The position numbers and the translations under genes were made by a program. The notes below the pieces were generated by a model that saw only the letters and a list, made by a program, of their open reading frames with translations, searched no databases and was not told where the DNA came from. Below are positions 1 through 11,690 of a stretch of 64,000 nt of DNA, piece by piece. The stretch is from Gossypium raimondii (lineage: Eukaryota > Streptophyta > Magnoliopsida > Malvales > Malvaceae): positions 56,456,094 to 56,520,093 of the forward strand of contig NC_068576.1 in the NCBI RefSeq assembly GCF_025698545.1, written 5' to 3'. The first letter of the stretch is position 1; every line of letters begins with the position of its first letter.

Positions 1-3000
1 TACTTCTCCATCATTAGTAGCAAGTTGATTCTGCCCATTCATAACTTGAACATTCCCACCATTGCCTTGATGAGGTACCGTTGTGGAAACAGTAGAGCCC
101 GATTCTGTTGTTTGTGGAACTGAGGACACGCCTATGGTTGCAGCGTGTTGTGTCAATCCAATTGCTTTCATGTCCTAAACATGATCCAAGTCAAACTTTC
201 AACAATCTTTCTATTATTTAAGGCAGTGAATAAAGAACCAAAGAAGAGATCAAATTGAACAAATCTCCAATTTTTGGTTCAACTAGTTGAACATGCTGAT
301 TCGACTATAACATTTTTAAAAGAATCATACAAGTAATTTTGATTTTTTTTATAAAATGTTACTTTCAATAATTAATTTTTCATGATAAAAAGTAAATTTG
401 TAATGCATGCTCAACTCATCAATCAAACGCTAGACCACTGTTTTCCTCACTTGCCCCCCTGAAAACCAAGTCAAACGCACCACACCACCAAAAAAGAGTG
501 GGAACGAATTCCACATTAGTTAACAAGTAGAAGTTTTTTCAACATGTAGAAGCAGACAATTACTTAACTTCCCATTTTCAAAACCATTTTAGATTCTTCA
601 ATGCCCAAAAAGAGAAGGAATGAATTCCACATTAGTAGGAAGATAGGAGTAATGGAAAACCATCTCAACCCGGATCATCTCCAGACAACACCAGGAAACT
701 TCTCTTCAGACAAGACTGGCACGACTTGGGAAGGTAATTAAGTGGGAGTTAAAGATGATAGATTTGGGTGAAAAAACCGGTCCAATTTGGTTTAAAAGCC
801 CAAAGATATTTAAAGAAATTGTCATGACTGATTTTTCCCTTTACTGATTCCAGGTATTGTACAGGTTCTTTCCAGTCCAATTTCCCCATTATAAGTATGA
901 TGTTGAGCTGCTAAACCTGACAATTCCCTGCTGAACCGGCTGATCTTATCCCTTCTTTTTTATCACTGATTTACATGCATATACCACCAGTGCTTATGAC
1001 AACATTCACAAGCCTGACAATATTAATGATATACAAAAAGTGTTTCAAAAGAATGAGCCCTTCAGTTAAGCACTCTGGCATTTTAGTTTGGCTTCTTGAA
1101 CCAATTTCCATAGTTTATCATATTAGAGTAAACATAAACTCAGAAAGATCAGCTAGTTAATATTTCTTCCTCTTCGCCTTTTTATCATGGGTGAGCAGTT
1201 TGAATTGATTAAAGAACAACTACCTAGCGGGAGCCAAACATTCACAAATGATCAGCAAGGCCTAAACTAGATCATCTGGAACAGTTCTCAAGAGTTTGTA
1301 GACATGTACAACAGACATGAATGTATTTTTTGTTTTAACAAGACACCTTATTATCAATCCAGTTTATGGCAGTGGCATTTACTGCAAAAAATGGATAGCA
1401 ATAGAAAATCACAAGAACAAATTACACTAAAAGTGCACAATTTTACATCAGCTAACATGTCTATTCTAGTGACCATTGTAAAACAGTTATCTTCTCCAAT
1501 AGAAGACCATTTGAGTATTGGATACTAGGAGAAATAGAAAGAAAGCTTACATGATCAGAAAAAGTGGATTTTTTACTTGGGTTCAGAGCTTCCAATCGCC
1601 TTTTCAACTCCTCAAGCCGAGCAAATTGAGAGTTACTGCTTTCTTGAACCTACTAACGAAAAGCATCACGTTATAACACAGCTGATTAATGCCTGCTTGT
1701 CCATCTATAGCAAAGAAGTATACCAGATTGTTCAAGTCCTCACATAGCTTCTGCTTAATTGCTTCCTCATCATGCAGAGCCTTTGATGCTGATTCCCAAG
1801 CCTGAAATGCATATAAAGGGAAAAAAAAACAGCTATCAAATTTAAGATAGGAGGCAATTTACTTTCCAATAAAATAGATTTTTTTTTTAATATGAAAAAC
1901 GATTCAATAGCCTCTCACAGTCCAGTTTCGGCCTTAGTTAATTGAAATACAACCAGAATCAATCTCAATCTGCAACTTCATGCAGGAAGACTAATGTGCT
2001 ATAGCTGCAAATTTCCTCTCTTCAGATAAAATTGTTTTACATAGATACACTGCCATTTGAACATTTCCATTTATATTTTGGTCCATCAGGCTCTAATCAA
2101 CCTAGTATTATTGTCCGTTCAAAGCAAGCAAAAGTGTAAGGAATAATGAGGACGGTACTTCGGTTAAGAAAATAAGAGATATAAAGGCCATGAATCAAGC
2201 TCAAATATACTTGAAAGAGAGAGAATTTGGCAAACCTTCCGTGCTTGTTCTTCATTCTCCTTGGCAATGCGTATTCTCTCAGTTGACATTTCAATTTTCT
2301 TTCTCATATGTTCGAGGGCTGAAGATATGCACCACACATTATACAATGGAGGAGTAAGTCCAGAACAGAAAAATATACATAAATGAAGAAATATCCCATA
2401 CAATGGCAAGTTCAAGCAGACCTGCTTTTTTCGGCCCAGCAGTGAGTTTCATCTCCATGGTAAGATTTGCTAGTTCTCTTTCAATATCATGAATTTTAGA
2501 ATAATTTTCGGCTATATATCTGAAAGCATGCATATGAGATTAGACAAGATCCCACCAACAAATGCAATCATGAGAAACAAACTCAAAGAACATTAAAAAG
2601 ACGAGAAATAATAACTATACAAGGCGTATACCTCTCTCAACCTTTTGTACGAGTGCTACACACAGGAAAATTAATTCTTAAATCCAAACAAAATTTTAAC
2701 AACCAAATTGAAATGAGAAAAAGAACTACATTTTTGGCTTGATTAATTGAGCTAGTAAACAACGAACTGAAGTTTTTAATATTTAGTAAAAGCAACTCAT
2801 GGAACTCAAAGGAAAAAAAATAAAAATGCCAGAGTCCATCACCAAGCTCAAATAGAATAGATTCCGGAATCAAATGGTAAGAACTTAACTAGAGCAACAA
2901 ACATCAAAATCATTTGAGATTTAAGGTTCAAATCCCGTTTCAAGCAGTATCAAACTCTAACGAAAACTTCATGCGATGGCCCTAATCACATCCTGTCTCT

Positions 3001-3443
3001 TTAGATCTGAATTACAGTGTAAGGCTTAAAGCTAATTCTTCAACGCTATCGATTTCTCCTCTTTTCTTCTACAAAGGCCCACAGATTAGAAGAAGGCTTT
3101 CCTCATTACAACAGAACTAAATTCCAGCATTGAAACAGAATCAACTCAGGTGAGATTAAAAACAAAAGACGAAATAATGCACGTATCTAAAAAAAAAAGC
3201 CTTAGAAGTAATTAACAACATGAACATACTTCGTGAGTTGAAGCCGCTCCTCCTCGATTATCTGCCGCCACATATATAAACACAAATTCGGCATCACATT
3301 TTCGTCAAAGCAATCAAACTAAACTCATAAAAGAGAAAAAAGAAGAAAAGTAAACTGACCTTCTCAGTGTAGGCAATGACAGAAGGTTCCCTAGCGAGTC
3401 CATCGGGTCCGATCTCGGGCAAAAGTGTTGGATTCGAGGTCAT
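1..3443 (-). CDS. Coiled-coil protein, 3' end cut by window edge
   Basis: I spliced seven exons by reading the minus strand: 3360-3443, 3230-3261, 2422-2519, 2236-2318, 1724-1801, 1551-1649 and 1-174 (continues off the window). All junctions have GT-AG ends and the frame stays open for 216 residues. The protein starts MTSNPTLLPEIGPDGLAREP and continues into a long charged helical stretch (roughly residues 27-150) rich in E, K, R, A and L with no membrane segment, typical of a coiled coil. Short blocks such as ERELANLTMEMKLTAGPKK and LCEDLNNLVQESSNSQ look strongly conserved-type. The last visible exon is Q/T/S/G-rich and probably disordered. I do not know a biochemical function. Some plant annotations call similar proteins RAB6-interacting golgin-like, but nothing seen here proves that. 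From gene order it may be the counterpart of the Arabidopsis gene next to At5g51830. A G-box lies about 210 bp upstream of the start. Confidence 0.8.
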
Positions 3444-4696
3444 ATTTTCTTCTTCCTATTATTTTCTCTTTTGTTAGAAATTGAGATCGGAACTGGAAAT
3501 CGAAATGCAAAACAGTCTTCTAATTTATCTGATCTGATTTTACACAAAAGAAGTGGACTTCTTTCATTTCTTGAAGCATTGAGTTTTTTTCATTTTAACT
3601 TTTTAAAAATCTTTTTGGGCTTCGTTTTCTTCAATTGACAGCAAAAGGAAACACGTGACGGCTTATCGTTAATCGCCGCTATCCTCGTTCCCGATCGCGA
3701 GCGTTACCCGCGTTTTTTAATAATAATAATTTTATTATTAATATTATTATTTTCATACTTTCCTTTTCGATAAAATTTTAGCTTTAAATTTTAGTGTTGA
3801 TATTTGATACATTGTAGTATATTCTTTTTATCGTATAAATTGCTTTAAAATTGACATATATTTTTATTTTTATTATATATTTTAATATTTTATTATATCT
3901 TTCACCCTTTTGTGGAATCTAAAATTTATTAGCAATTTATTATATATTTTTCTTTTATTAATATAAGTATATATTAAATATAATAATTTTCAAGTTAATA
4001 AATATAATTTTATATTTAATAGAATTCTATGCATATAATTGTGTTTTTTATTTATTTTAATTATTTTCATGCAATTGTATGTTAAATATATTAATTTTAA
4101 TTTTAATTATAAAAGAGAATTTTTTTCTTTATTTAGCTACTCATATATTTTAATAGTGGATTTCTTTTCTACTTAAATCATTGAATAATGATAATTGATT
4201 TATTTTAAATAAAAATAATTTACTACCTTCATAAAAATCATACTGTTTTTAAGAAAAATATTTAAAAACTTGTTCCTTAATAATTAGTCAAAAACTTAAT
4301 TGATGCGTATTTAAGTATATTTTTAGGTTTGGAAGTTAAGAGTTTGAATTTTTTTAATTTTACAATTAAAAAGAAAATAAATAAATTATTCGTGAATACT
4401 TTATGAATAATAATTTAATTATTTGATATTTTGAAGAGTAATTAGATGTTTTAGTAAAAGATATATATAATAAATGTAGTAAAAATTTAAAATTGGAAGA
4501 GAACATGTTAATTTTTAGATTCCATTTAAAAAAACGAATTTAATATGATAAAAAATAGTCACTTGTTTTATTGTTACATCAATCTTCTACAACACTTCTT
4601 GAGTAACCCAAAATTGGCTTGAAATCAGTGTAAATAATTTGAACTAAAACAGCTTTAATGGCCAACAAAGTATACCAATCAGGATCTCCTTTCATT
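3444..4696. other. Intergenic: upstream of coiled-coil gene, downstream of fructokinase
   Basis: The first 270 bases next to the coiled-coil gene are mixed in composition and contain a CACGTG G-box at 3652-3657 and a GC-richer patch at 3660-3716; this is the likely promoter. From about 3720 to 4560 the sequence is very AT-rich with no recognisable element or reading frame. Confidence 0.6.
3652..3657. promoter_or_regulatory. G-box CACGTG upstream of coiled-coil gene
   Basis: A palindromic CACGTG followed by ACGG lies about 210 bp upstream of the start codon at 3443. G-boxes bind plant bZIP and bHLH factors. A single six-base match is weak evidence on its own; its position in the non-AT-rich proximal promoter is what makes it plausible. 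Confidence 0.35.
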
Positions 4697-7052
4697 CTAT
4701 GATGCACTATATTTGGTCAAGGCATCAACAACTGCCTGTTTTGTCGGAAGTGCCGGAATTGCCCCTCTCCCCGTTACCGTCAACGCTCCGCAAGCATTTG
4801 CAAATGCCAAGGCTTCTCTTAATCCCTTCTCGTCCTGTCGGAAAAGATAAAAGTTTCATTTACATGTTAAACTATTATATTACAGATTAGAACAACGAGT
4901 TATGAAAGGACTAAGGGTACCTGAAATAGATTTAAATCGGAAGCTAGGCTGCTTAGTAAGCCGCCAACGAAAGCATCACCAGCACCCGTAGTGTCAACAG
5001 CTTTAACTTTAATCCCGGGAACCCTTCCCTTGAAAGCCTGTATATATAGGTCGATTGTTTATTTCCATGTAGTAAACTTAATAATTAGACAAGCTCGAGC
5101 GCTTACCCTGGTGTAATATCTACAACCAGCTGACCCCTCGGTTACGATCAAAAGCTTAAGATTAGGATGAAAAAGCTTGTTCATCACCACATTATCATCA
5201 TAAGGGTCACCGCCTTCGGTTAAGAATGTAATCTCGTCCTCGCTTACCTGCATTTTTCATGGATTAGCTGCAAATGAATGGAAGTAGCAAGACCCCATTT
5301 TATGAGTCTCGTATTCGAATTTGTACCTTGATAAGGTCTGCTTGTTCCCATATGCTCATTATGCCTTCCCGAGCAGCTTCTGCCGATGGCCACAGTGGCA
5401 ATCTTAAATTCGGATCATAAGAGAGGATACTGCCAGATTTCTTGGCGATGGTCATTGCTGCAAGTTGAGCTGACCTGCATGGTTCTTCAATCAAACTAAT
5501 CGAACCATAATGAAATATCTTCGCCTGTAATGAAAATATTATACAGAGATCAGAAAAAATCTAACCACTCTTTTGATTAACCAGAACAAAAATGAGAAAT
5601 GCGGAAAAAACAAAAAACCTTGTTAATGAGGTTTATATCGAGCTCTGATTCATGAAGACGCATATCAGCACTTGGATGACGGAAAAACAAGAATTCCCGT
5701 TCACCATCAGCTCTGAGCGTAACAAATGCCAATGCCGTTCTTGCACTTTGATCAAATCGCATGCCGGTATTGTCCACGTAGTTTTCTTTTAAAATGTTAG
5801 CTAACATATGCCCAAATTCATCATCCCCTACCTGGTATCAAATTGCAAGGCATCATGTACATTGATATTCTCATGATCCAAATAAAAAGCACGAGATTGA
5901 AATTTGAAACAAAAAGCGAGTATCCAGCGAATTATTCTAGTAACTGGTACAGAGTAAAAGCTAGATGTTCTGAATTTACCTTGCCTATGAAAGCCGATGA
6001 TCCTCCTAATCTAGATACACAAACAGCCACATTAGCCGGAGCGCCACCGGGAGCCTTCTTGAAAGCAGGTGCTTCGGCCAAAGAGACCCCTCCGACTGTT
6101 GGTACAAAGTCGATCAAAAATTCACCAAAGCAAACAACTAGTGAATCCATATTTGCGGACTTCCTGTTCATATCACCGAGAAGATCTTCGCCACCACCTA
6201 CAATTCGTAGTTTTATCGGTATCATAGATGTTTTTCTAACATGTTGCTCAAAGTGACAACTCCTAGCCCTAAGCCAATTTGTTCAGACATTGCCTAGTCC
6301 ATTTCGAGTTACAAAATCAATGATTTTTCGAAACAAATCGAATAATCTCGCATTCAAATTCGCAATTTATCTATATTTAAAAGGTAATCTAACACAGATC
6401 CAGCACACAATTAGTGTTAAAACATAGCATGTAATTTAACCAACATGTAAGTATAAAAATAAAAAACCAAAATTTTCCAGACCAAACAGGATTCAAATCA
6501 CTTAGAAAAACAATCAAACACCATCAGATCAAACAATTTCATTAGAAGTGAAGGAAACCCAAACTCGTAAAGAAAGAATTATAAGATTACATGTTCATAA
6601 CAGATGACAAATAAAGCAAAAAAAAAAAACTCTTGAACATGAAAGAAAAAATATTTATTATTTCAAAACACTACAAACAGCAAGGAACCAAATGATTTGA
6701 AACATGGTACGAGAATGATCTAGTTTCTTAAGCTAGAGATTGAACTTGAATTCTATAACCAAATAGATTATTATCATTTTTGAAAGCCAATTCTAAAACA
6801 TGCTTCTATTAAGACTGAAGTTAGTAAATTTAATTAGCAGTTTAGCACATTACAATTAATAAAAAAAATTGTAATCTTTATGCAGAAAACCAACTCAAAA
6901 CCCAGAAATGACACAACATGCAAAGTTAAGCTCAAAGATGAATATTTTTGAATCTCAAGAAAATGAAATATCAAAAAGATTTTAAAAAATGAAAAAGAAT
7001 CAAGAAAAAGAGAGAGAGAGAGAGAAGAACCTGTAGTTAAATTCCCAGCCAT
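4697..7052 (-). CDS. Fructokinase (pfkB-family sugar kinase)
   Basis: Transfers phosphate from ATP to fructose, giving fructose 6-phosphate; plant enzymes of this type are usually cytosolic and act after sucrose cleavage. Seven exons: 7031-7052, 5980-6197, 5619-5831, 5327-5524, 5107-5247, 4921-5037 and 4697-4834, all GT-AG and in frame, giving 348 residues. The pfkB signature 1 region is [16 protein letters not shown] near residue 60, and signature 2 is [12 protein letters not shown] with the catalytic base at about Asp285. No transit peptide is obvious. The first exon codes only seven residues plus one base (MAGNLTT) and is separated by an 833-bp intron, so the N-terminus is about 20-25 residues longer than the usual 320-330. 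A downstream Met in exon 2 (MNRK or MDSLVV) could be used instead. Neighbour order suggests orthology to Arabidopsis At5g51830. Confidence 0.93.
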
Positions 7053-8280
7053 TTTTCTTTTTTCTTTTTTGAGAATTACAGAGATTGAATTTGAAGGAGC
7101 AAAACAATGGCCGCTAAAGCCGGTACTGGTTTTCTTGTCCCTGTATTTGAAACTTGGAAGACGAAGAAGAAAGCAGAAACGTATAGAATAGGAGCGTGGC
7201 CGTCGCCAATCTTGAATCGGATACTTCTTTAGAAGATAAGTTGACAAATTTATTAAGATCACGGTCACATGAATCACTTAATTTTAAAAAGGTTTAATCC
7301 TGACCCACACCCCTTCTACTCTTTGGATTTTGAAATTTAGTCCCTTTATTATTAGGTTAAAATATCTTCCTCGTTTCTATACTTTTTTATACATTTAGGA
7401 TTTAGTCTCTCTACTTTTATTTTAAGAAATTTATTCCCTTTATTTTTTGGATTTAAAATGCAAGTCCAATTATTAATCTTGTTAAAATGTTTCTCTTAAA
7501 ATCATTTCATTACAACATTTTTTTGTGTTAGTAAGTGATTTTTTTTCAAAATGTCATTCAAGTGATTTAATGGTAAAATTTTAACGACGTTAAAAATTAA
7601 ATTTGAATTTTGATATGTAAAATATAAGAATTAAATTCTGAAAATCAAAGTATAACGATTAAATTTTAAATATCTGAAGAGTATAAAGATTTGGAGCATA
7701 TCTTAATCTATTTTTTATAAAGTACAAAGTAAGACCTGCTTAGAGATTGAATAAGAGATCCTTTTAACTAGAAACTTGAGTAATGTCCTTTTATCACTCC
7801 ACATCTGTTTAAATTTCAAATATATAAAGAATATAGGTACTTTGACCGAAACATGTCTCAAACTCCTATTATCGATCATAATTATAGTATCCTACAAGCA
7901 TCAATTAAAGTAGATAAAATCGTATCAGAGTAAACACATGTTAGAAATAAAGTTGATAGTTGAGGGACTAAATGCTGAGAATTAAAATAGAGGATTAAAA
8001 TTTAAGAATACGAAGAAACTAGGGACTCAGAACAAATTAAGCCATTTAAAAATTCAAATGAATTAAAAATATTTTAAAAATACAAAAATTGCCTTTTATT
8101 AAAGACCGATATATTGGATATTTGCTGTATCCGGACAAAAGCTTGGGTGTGTCCCATGTGGGGCCATAAGTTTCAAGTGAAGCGACGTACGTACAACTAT
8201 TTGATTCATTGAACGTGAATTTAATATTTCTTTTTCAGTCTTTTGGTAAATATTAATTTATTGTAATAACCTTTTGATGG
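7053..8280. other. Intergenic upstream of fructokinase, possible decayed inverted-repeat element
   Basis: This is the probable fructokinase promoter side, followed by AT-rich spacer. Segments near 7290-7345 and 7965-8060 both carry TTTAGTCCCT-type motifs in opposite orientation, as at the ends of MITE-like elements, but the match is weak. No coding potential is seen. Confidence 0.3.
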
Positions 8281-8520
8281 TAGTGGTCGATTTCTACGGT
8301 CATAATTGGGCTTTGCTGGAACCTCGCATATCTGAAATTTTGTTGGCAGGAGAGGCTCTATCATGGTTAAAAGCTTTCATTTTGATTAAGTTAGTTCAAT
8401 CGAATTGCCTTTTGGTCGTAAATGTTTTGGTAAAGTTTACTATAGACTGAGGAATATTTTTTCTTGTCTTTTGGTTTCTACTCGACGGAAGACCAATCGG
8501 GCTGTTACTGAATGTTTGGA
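8281..8520 (+). pseudogene. Decayed LINE-type RNase H fragment (candidate)
   Basis: One plus-strand frame around 8350-8450 reads EALSWLKAF followed shortly by LLVVNVLVK. This resembles the helix and following strand of the RNase H-like (RVT_3) domain found at the C-terminus of plant LINE polyproteins and in many decayed copies. The frame is broken by stops on both sides and no complete domain exists. It could be chance similarity, since only about 30 residues support the call. Confidence 0.3.
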
Positions 8521-8747
8521 GCTGCTTTGTTATATATATATCATCAAGAGTGGGTCGATAATGATATTACAATGTTGAATAATATGGATTCTAAAAGATC
8601 TAAGAACGAGTGTATTAAGTAAGTCTGATGATTTTAGCTTTAGTTGTGTGTCCTTTATGATTTTTGGTTTCTCTCTTTGATTTTTCTCTTTATTTAATTG
8701 AATAGTTAGTTTAAGCTTAAAAAAAAGAACCTTTTGATAAAAAATTA

Positions 8748-9203
8748 AGGGTATAATACATTTAATGTCACTAAACTATTAGTAAGTTTATGTTTTAGTC
8801 ACTTAAGTTCAAAAACTTAAGTCATTGGGTTATTAAAATTTTTGTTGTATAGCATTCTTTGTTCACATCATCTGCACCAATCGAAAGTTCTCATTTCTTC
8901 CACAACTTAGTTCTTTTTTCATGAAATAGCTTTGAACATTATGAATCTCCGAACCAAAATCCAAACAACTTTCTTCTTTGATCTCCGCCATTGACTGTTA
9001 GATTGATTTGTATCTAAGGTATGTTATACTCATCGATGGGTATTGATCCACCATATCAATCGTCGAATCAAAGCTTAAAAGTAACCAGTCAAAATTTTGT
9101 TTTATATATAAAACAAAACTTTAACAACCGAGTGACTTAAAAACTTTTAGATAGCTCAATGATTTAAATGAAAACTTTCGAATAATTGAACAATCATTCC
9201 GTT
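8748..9203 (+). mobile_element. Dispersed inverted-repeat element, family A copy 1 (truncated)
   Basis: Begins GGGTATAATACATTTAATGT then CACTAAACTATTAGTAAG. The body matches the segment starting at 39561 over several hundred bases (shared landmarks: GAACCAAAATCCAAA, GGATCTAAGGTATGTT or a close variant, and the CGATGGGTATT stretch). The right terminal inverted repeat seen in copy 2 is missing; the element stops just before the organellar trnN fragment. It has no coding capacity, consistent with a non-autonomous DNA transposon. Confidence 0.65.
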
Positions 9204-9205
9204 GT

Positions 9206-9245
9206 TCCTCAGTAGCTCAGTGGTAGAGCGGTCTGCTGTTAACTG
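9206..9245 (+). pseudogene. Truncated organellar-type trnN(GUU) fragment
   Basis: The 40-base stretch starting TCCTCAGTAGCTCAGTGG and running through the GTTAAC anticodon region matches the 5' half of the plastid/mitochondrial tRNA-Asn gene, with only one or two substitutions against the plastid version as I remember it. The acceptor 5' strand, D-arm and anticodon loop are present; the variable loop, T-arm and 3' acceptor are absent, so it cannot fold into a tRNA. The nuclear tRNA-Asn begins differently, which points to a nuclear insertion of organelle DNA. Confidence 0.75.
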
Positions 9246-10129
9246 ACAAAACCTAAACTTGCTAGAATGCAAAAGAAAGGATTGTTTATTTGTTTTTCAA
9301 TATATGACATTATGCTTTATATTTTTTAAATAAGTTATAATTTTGTTTTCAATAAAATTACTTCGATGGAGTTTATTCAAGATCTATTTCTTATGGTCTT
9401 TTTAATAGTGATTTCAATTCAATCCTTGTTAAAATATGTTAGTGAAATTTTTCATAACTTCAATTTGTATAGTAACTTCATTAGAAGGTTGATTAAAGGT
9501 TGCTTGAAGTCCTTAATTGGTGTTTAAACTCAAATATTAAAGATGGATCAGGTCATCTATCTACTCAACCATCACCACTGGTCCTCCTTCATCGAATATG
9601 GTTTCATCCTTCCATAAATTCATCTTATTTTTTTTCCTTGTTTCATCTTAGCAATATCTACAACTTATTGATTTTTATTTCTTATTTTCATTCTTAATTT
9701 TCAAAATTTACTTAAAAAGGAAGCCATCTTTACCTCCAAGTTACTTAGCACCCAAGAAAGATCGAATTCTTCAATTAAACCTATGTATCTATCTTCTTTC
9801 TTCCCTAATTTTGTTTCTTGATTATTATTCATCTTCTAATTCTAATTGCCTTCTTGTTGTTGGAATTTCACAAACTTGTCCTTACTTGCGCAGTAAGAAA
9901 AGCTTCAAAAAGCTTTTCTGTCGAGCCGTTCTAAGTTGTTTGTTTAGATTCGTTATTGATCCTCACTTTTCTGCATCATTAATGATGGAATTTTTGTTTC
10001 CTAAAAGAAGTATTCGAGAAATTTTGGATAGTTCAAGATAAATAATTGCAAACCTACAAACACTTTAATTGAGTTTGGCTTGAATCTAAGTAAAGTTGGA
10101 AAAGGGAAAAAGTGGACAATACACCCTAG
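9246..10129. other. Intergenic, no recognisable gene
   Basis: AT-rich sequence with short open frames (for example 9811-10041) that show no domain, no codon-like pattern and no flanking splice signals. The right end runs into a decayed Copia fragment, so part of this stretch may be older Copia sequence that is no longer recognisable. Confidence 0.4.
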
Positions 10130-10202
10130 GAGCAAATTGCAGGCAATTTGATTATATAACTGCTACAATATCAAACATTAAGTATCTTGTAAGTCTCATC
10201 AG

Positions 10203-10207
10203 CAAAT
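10203..10207. repeat. Target-site duplication, left (CAAAT)
   Basis: CAAAT directly abuts the TG start of the LTR-like element and is repeated directly after its CA end at 13049-13053. A 5-bp duplication is the usual signature of LTR-retrotransposon integration. Removing the element plus one copy restores a continuous Copia reading frame. Confidence 0.85.
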
Positions 10208-10439
10208 TGTAACACCCCTAACCTTTATTCGTCGTTGGAATAGGGTTACGAAATATTACCAAACTTTACGGATTAATTACGGACATTTCACAACCTTTAT
10301 TATTCATATCAAGAATCAATCATATAACACTCATATTTTCCCTTAGATGGGCCCTCGAGGCTCAATATACTCCTTAGAAGTGAATTGGGACTAAGCCGGA
10401 TACTCAAGGAATTTTTCCCTAAATATCAATAGTTTTCTT

Positions 10440-10800
10440 AGGAATAGGGGACACACATCCATGTGGTCGGCCGTGTGGCTCACACGCCAGGTGACACGAC
10501 CGTGTCTTAGGCCGTGTGGGCATTCGATGTGAGGCACACGGTCGTGTCCCAGTCCGTGCCCTTACCCGTGTAACTCTCTGACTTGGGTCACACGGTCATC
10601 CACACGCCCGTGTGATAGGCCGTGTGAATGGTGTAGGGGTCACATGGCCAAGCCACACGCCCGTGTGTAAAAAATCTGGGTATTCTGTTTTGAAATTCAA
10701 GGTGCAGGGGACACACAGCCAGACTAAACGCCTATGTGTCAGGCCGTGTGTCACACACGGCTGAGACACACACCCATGTCTCTACCCGTGTGGACGAAAA
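10440..10800. repeat. Cluster of GCCGTGTG/CACACGGC palindromic motifs in LTR
   Basis: At least a dozen short copies of CCGTGTG and its complement CACACGG alternate over about 360 bases, much more GC-rich than the surroundings. Many adjacent pairs can form small hairpins. They lie inside the LTR-like element and appear to be part of its structure. Confidence 0.7.
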
Positions 10801-11464
10801 TATGCCATTTTAAGGCCAATTTTCTCACCTTTTTTGATATCAACCTATACACAACATTTTAATACATCAAATAGCCCCAAATCAAACATTCAACACAAAC
10901 CAAAAATCATGTTTTAAACATAATATATCAACACAAAACTCAATTACCTAAACCTACCAAAATAACTCCATTCATTGATTTACCAAAATCTAATACTAAA
11001 CACATGCATACAAACATATATATATATATATATAATTCACAACCATGCTTCAAATTTAGCACTTTTCCAATCCAGCCCTAGGTATGCCATATAAACCATA
11101 AAGTGTATAACAAAATCTACCGGAGCAGCTGGATAGTGTGACCCGACGTGTTGATCCGATCCTCTGAACTTCTTGAAAATCTACAAAGAACATTAAACGA
11201 CACAAGTAAGCTTAATGAAGCTTAGTAAGTTCATTGGCTTTAACATAAATCTTACCGAACATACTATAATAATTCATTTAGGTAAATTATTTCATAAACA
11301 TTTCCTGCCAATCACAACTCAATTGATGAATACATTTATTTGAGCTCAATATCAATAATAACTTAAATTCTTCCACGTTAATTTCATGCAGCACTTACCA
11401 ATCCTTATCAAACTAGAGAACGTCTTATGGATTTGAGTACATTGTAAATAGAAGCCTGAAGGCT

Positions 11465-11690
11465 GCACAAAAACACATAAGTGCTAAACGAAAACCCGTA
11501 AGAGTTGAACGGAAGCTCATAGGAGCTGAACGGAAACCCATAAAGGTTAATCTAAAGCTCAAAAGAGCTAAACTGAAACCCATTAGGGTTAAACTGAAGC
11601 TCAAAAGAGCTGAACTGAAACCTAGAAGGGTTAATCTGAAACTCATATGAGTTAACTGAAGCTCATGAGAGCTAAACGGAAAGCAAACAC
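11465..11690. repeat. 24-bp tandem repeat inside LTR
   Basis: Units alternate AGCTCAAAAGAGCT-like and ACCCATTAGGGTT-like halves, each half itself a short palindrome, with a period of about 24 bases. The minus strand is open over this region only because the period is a multiple of three, giving an eight-residue repeat; this is not a real gene. Confidence 0.75.

Noticed and set aside
6834-7277. 147-residue minus-strand open frame around the fructokinase start
   Set aside because: Only the short MAGNLTT part is used; the rest runs through 5' UTR and intron 1.
9206-9245. Functional tRNA-Asn gene
   Set aside because: The T-arm and 3' half are absent; only the 5' half of an organellar-type tRNA remains.
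10440-10800. CRISPR-like array of short palindromic repeats
   Set aside because: Spacing and repeat length are irregular, there are no unique equal-length spacers, the genome is a plant, and the array is internal to an LTR-like element.
11425-11646. Minus-strand open frame with an eight-residue repeat
   Set aside because: Produced by the 24-bp tandem repeat inside the LTR-like element; not a gene.
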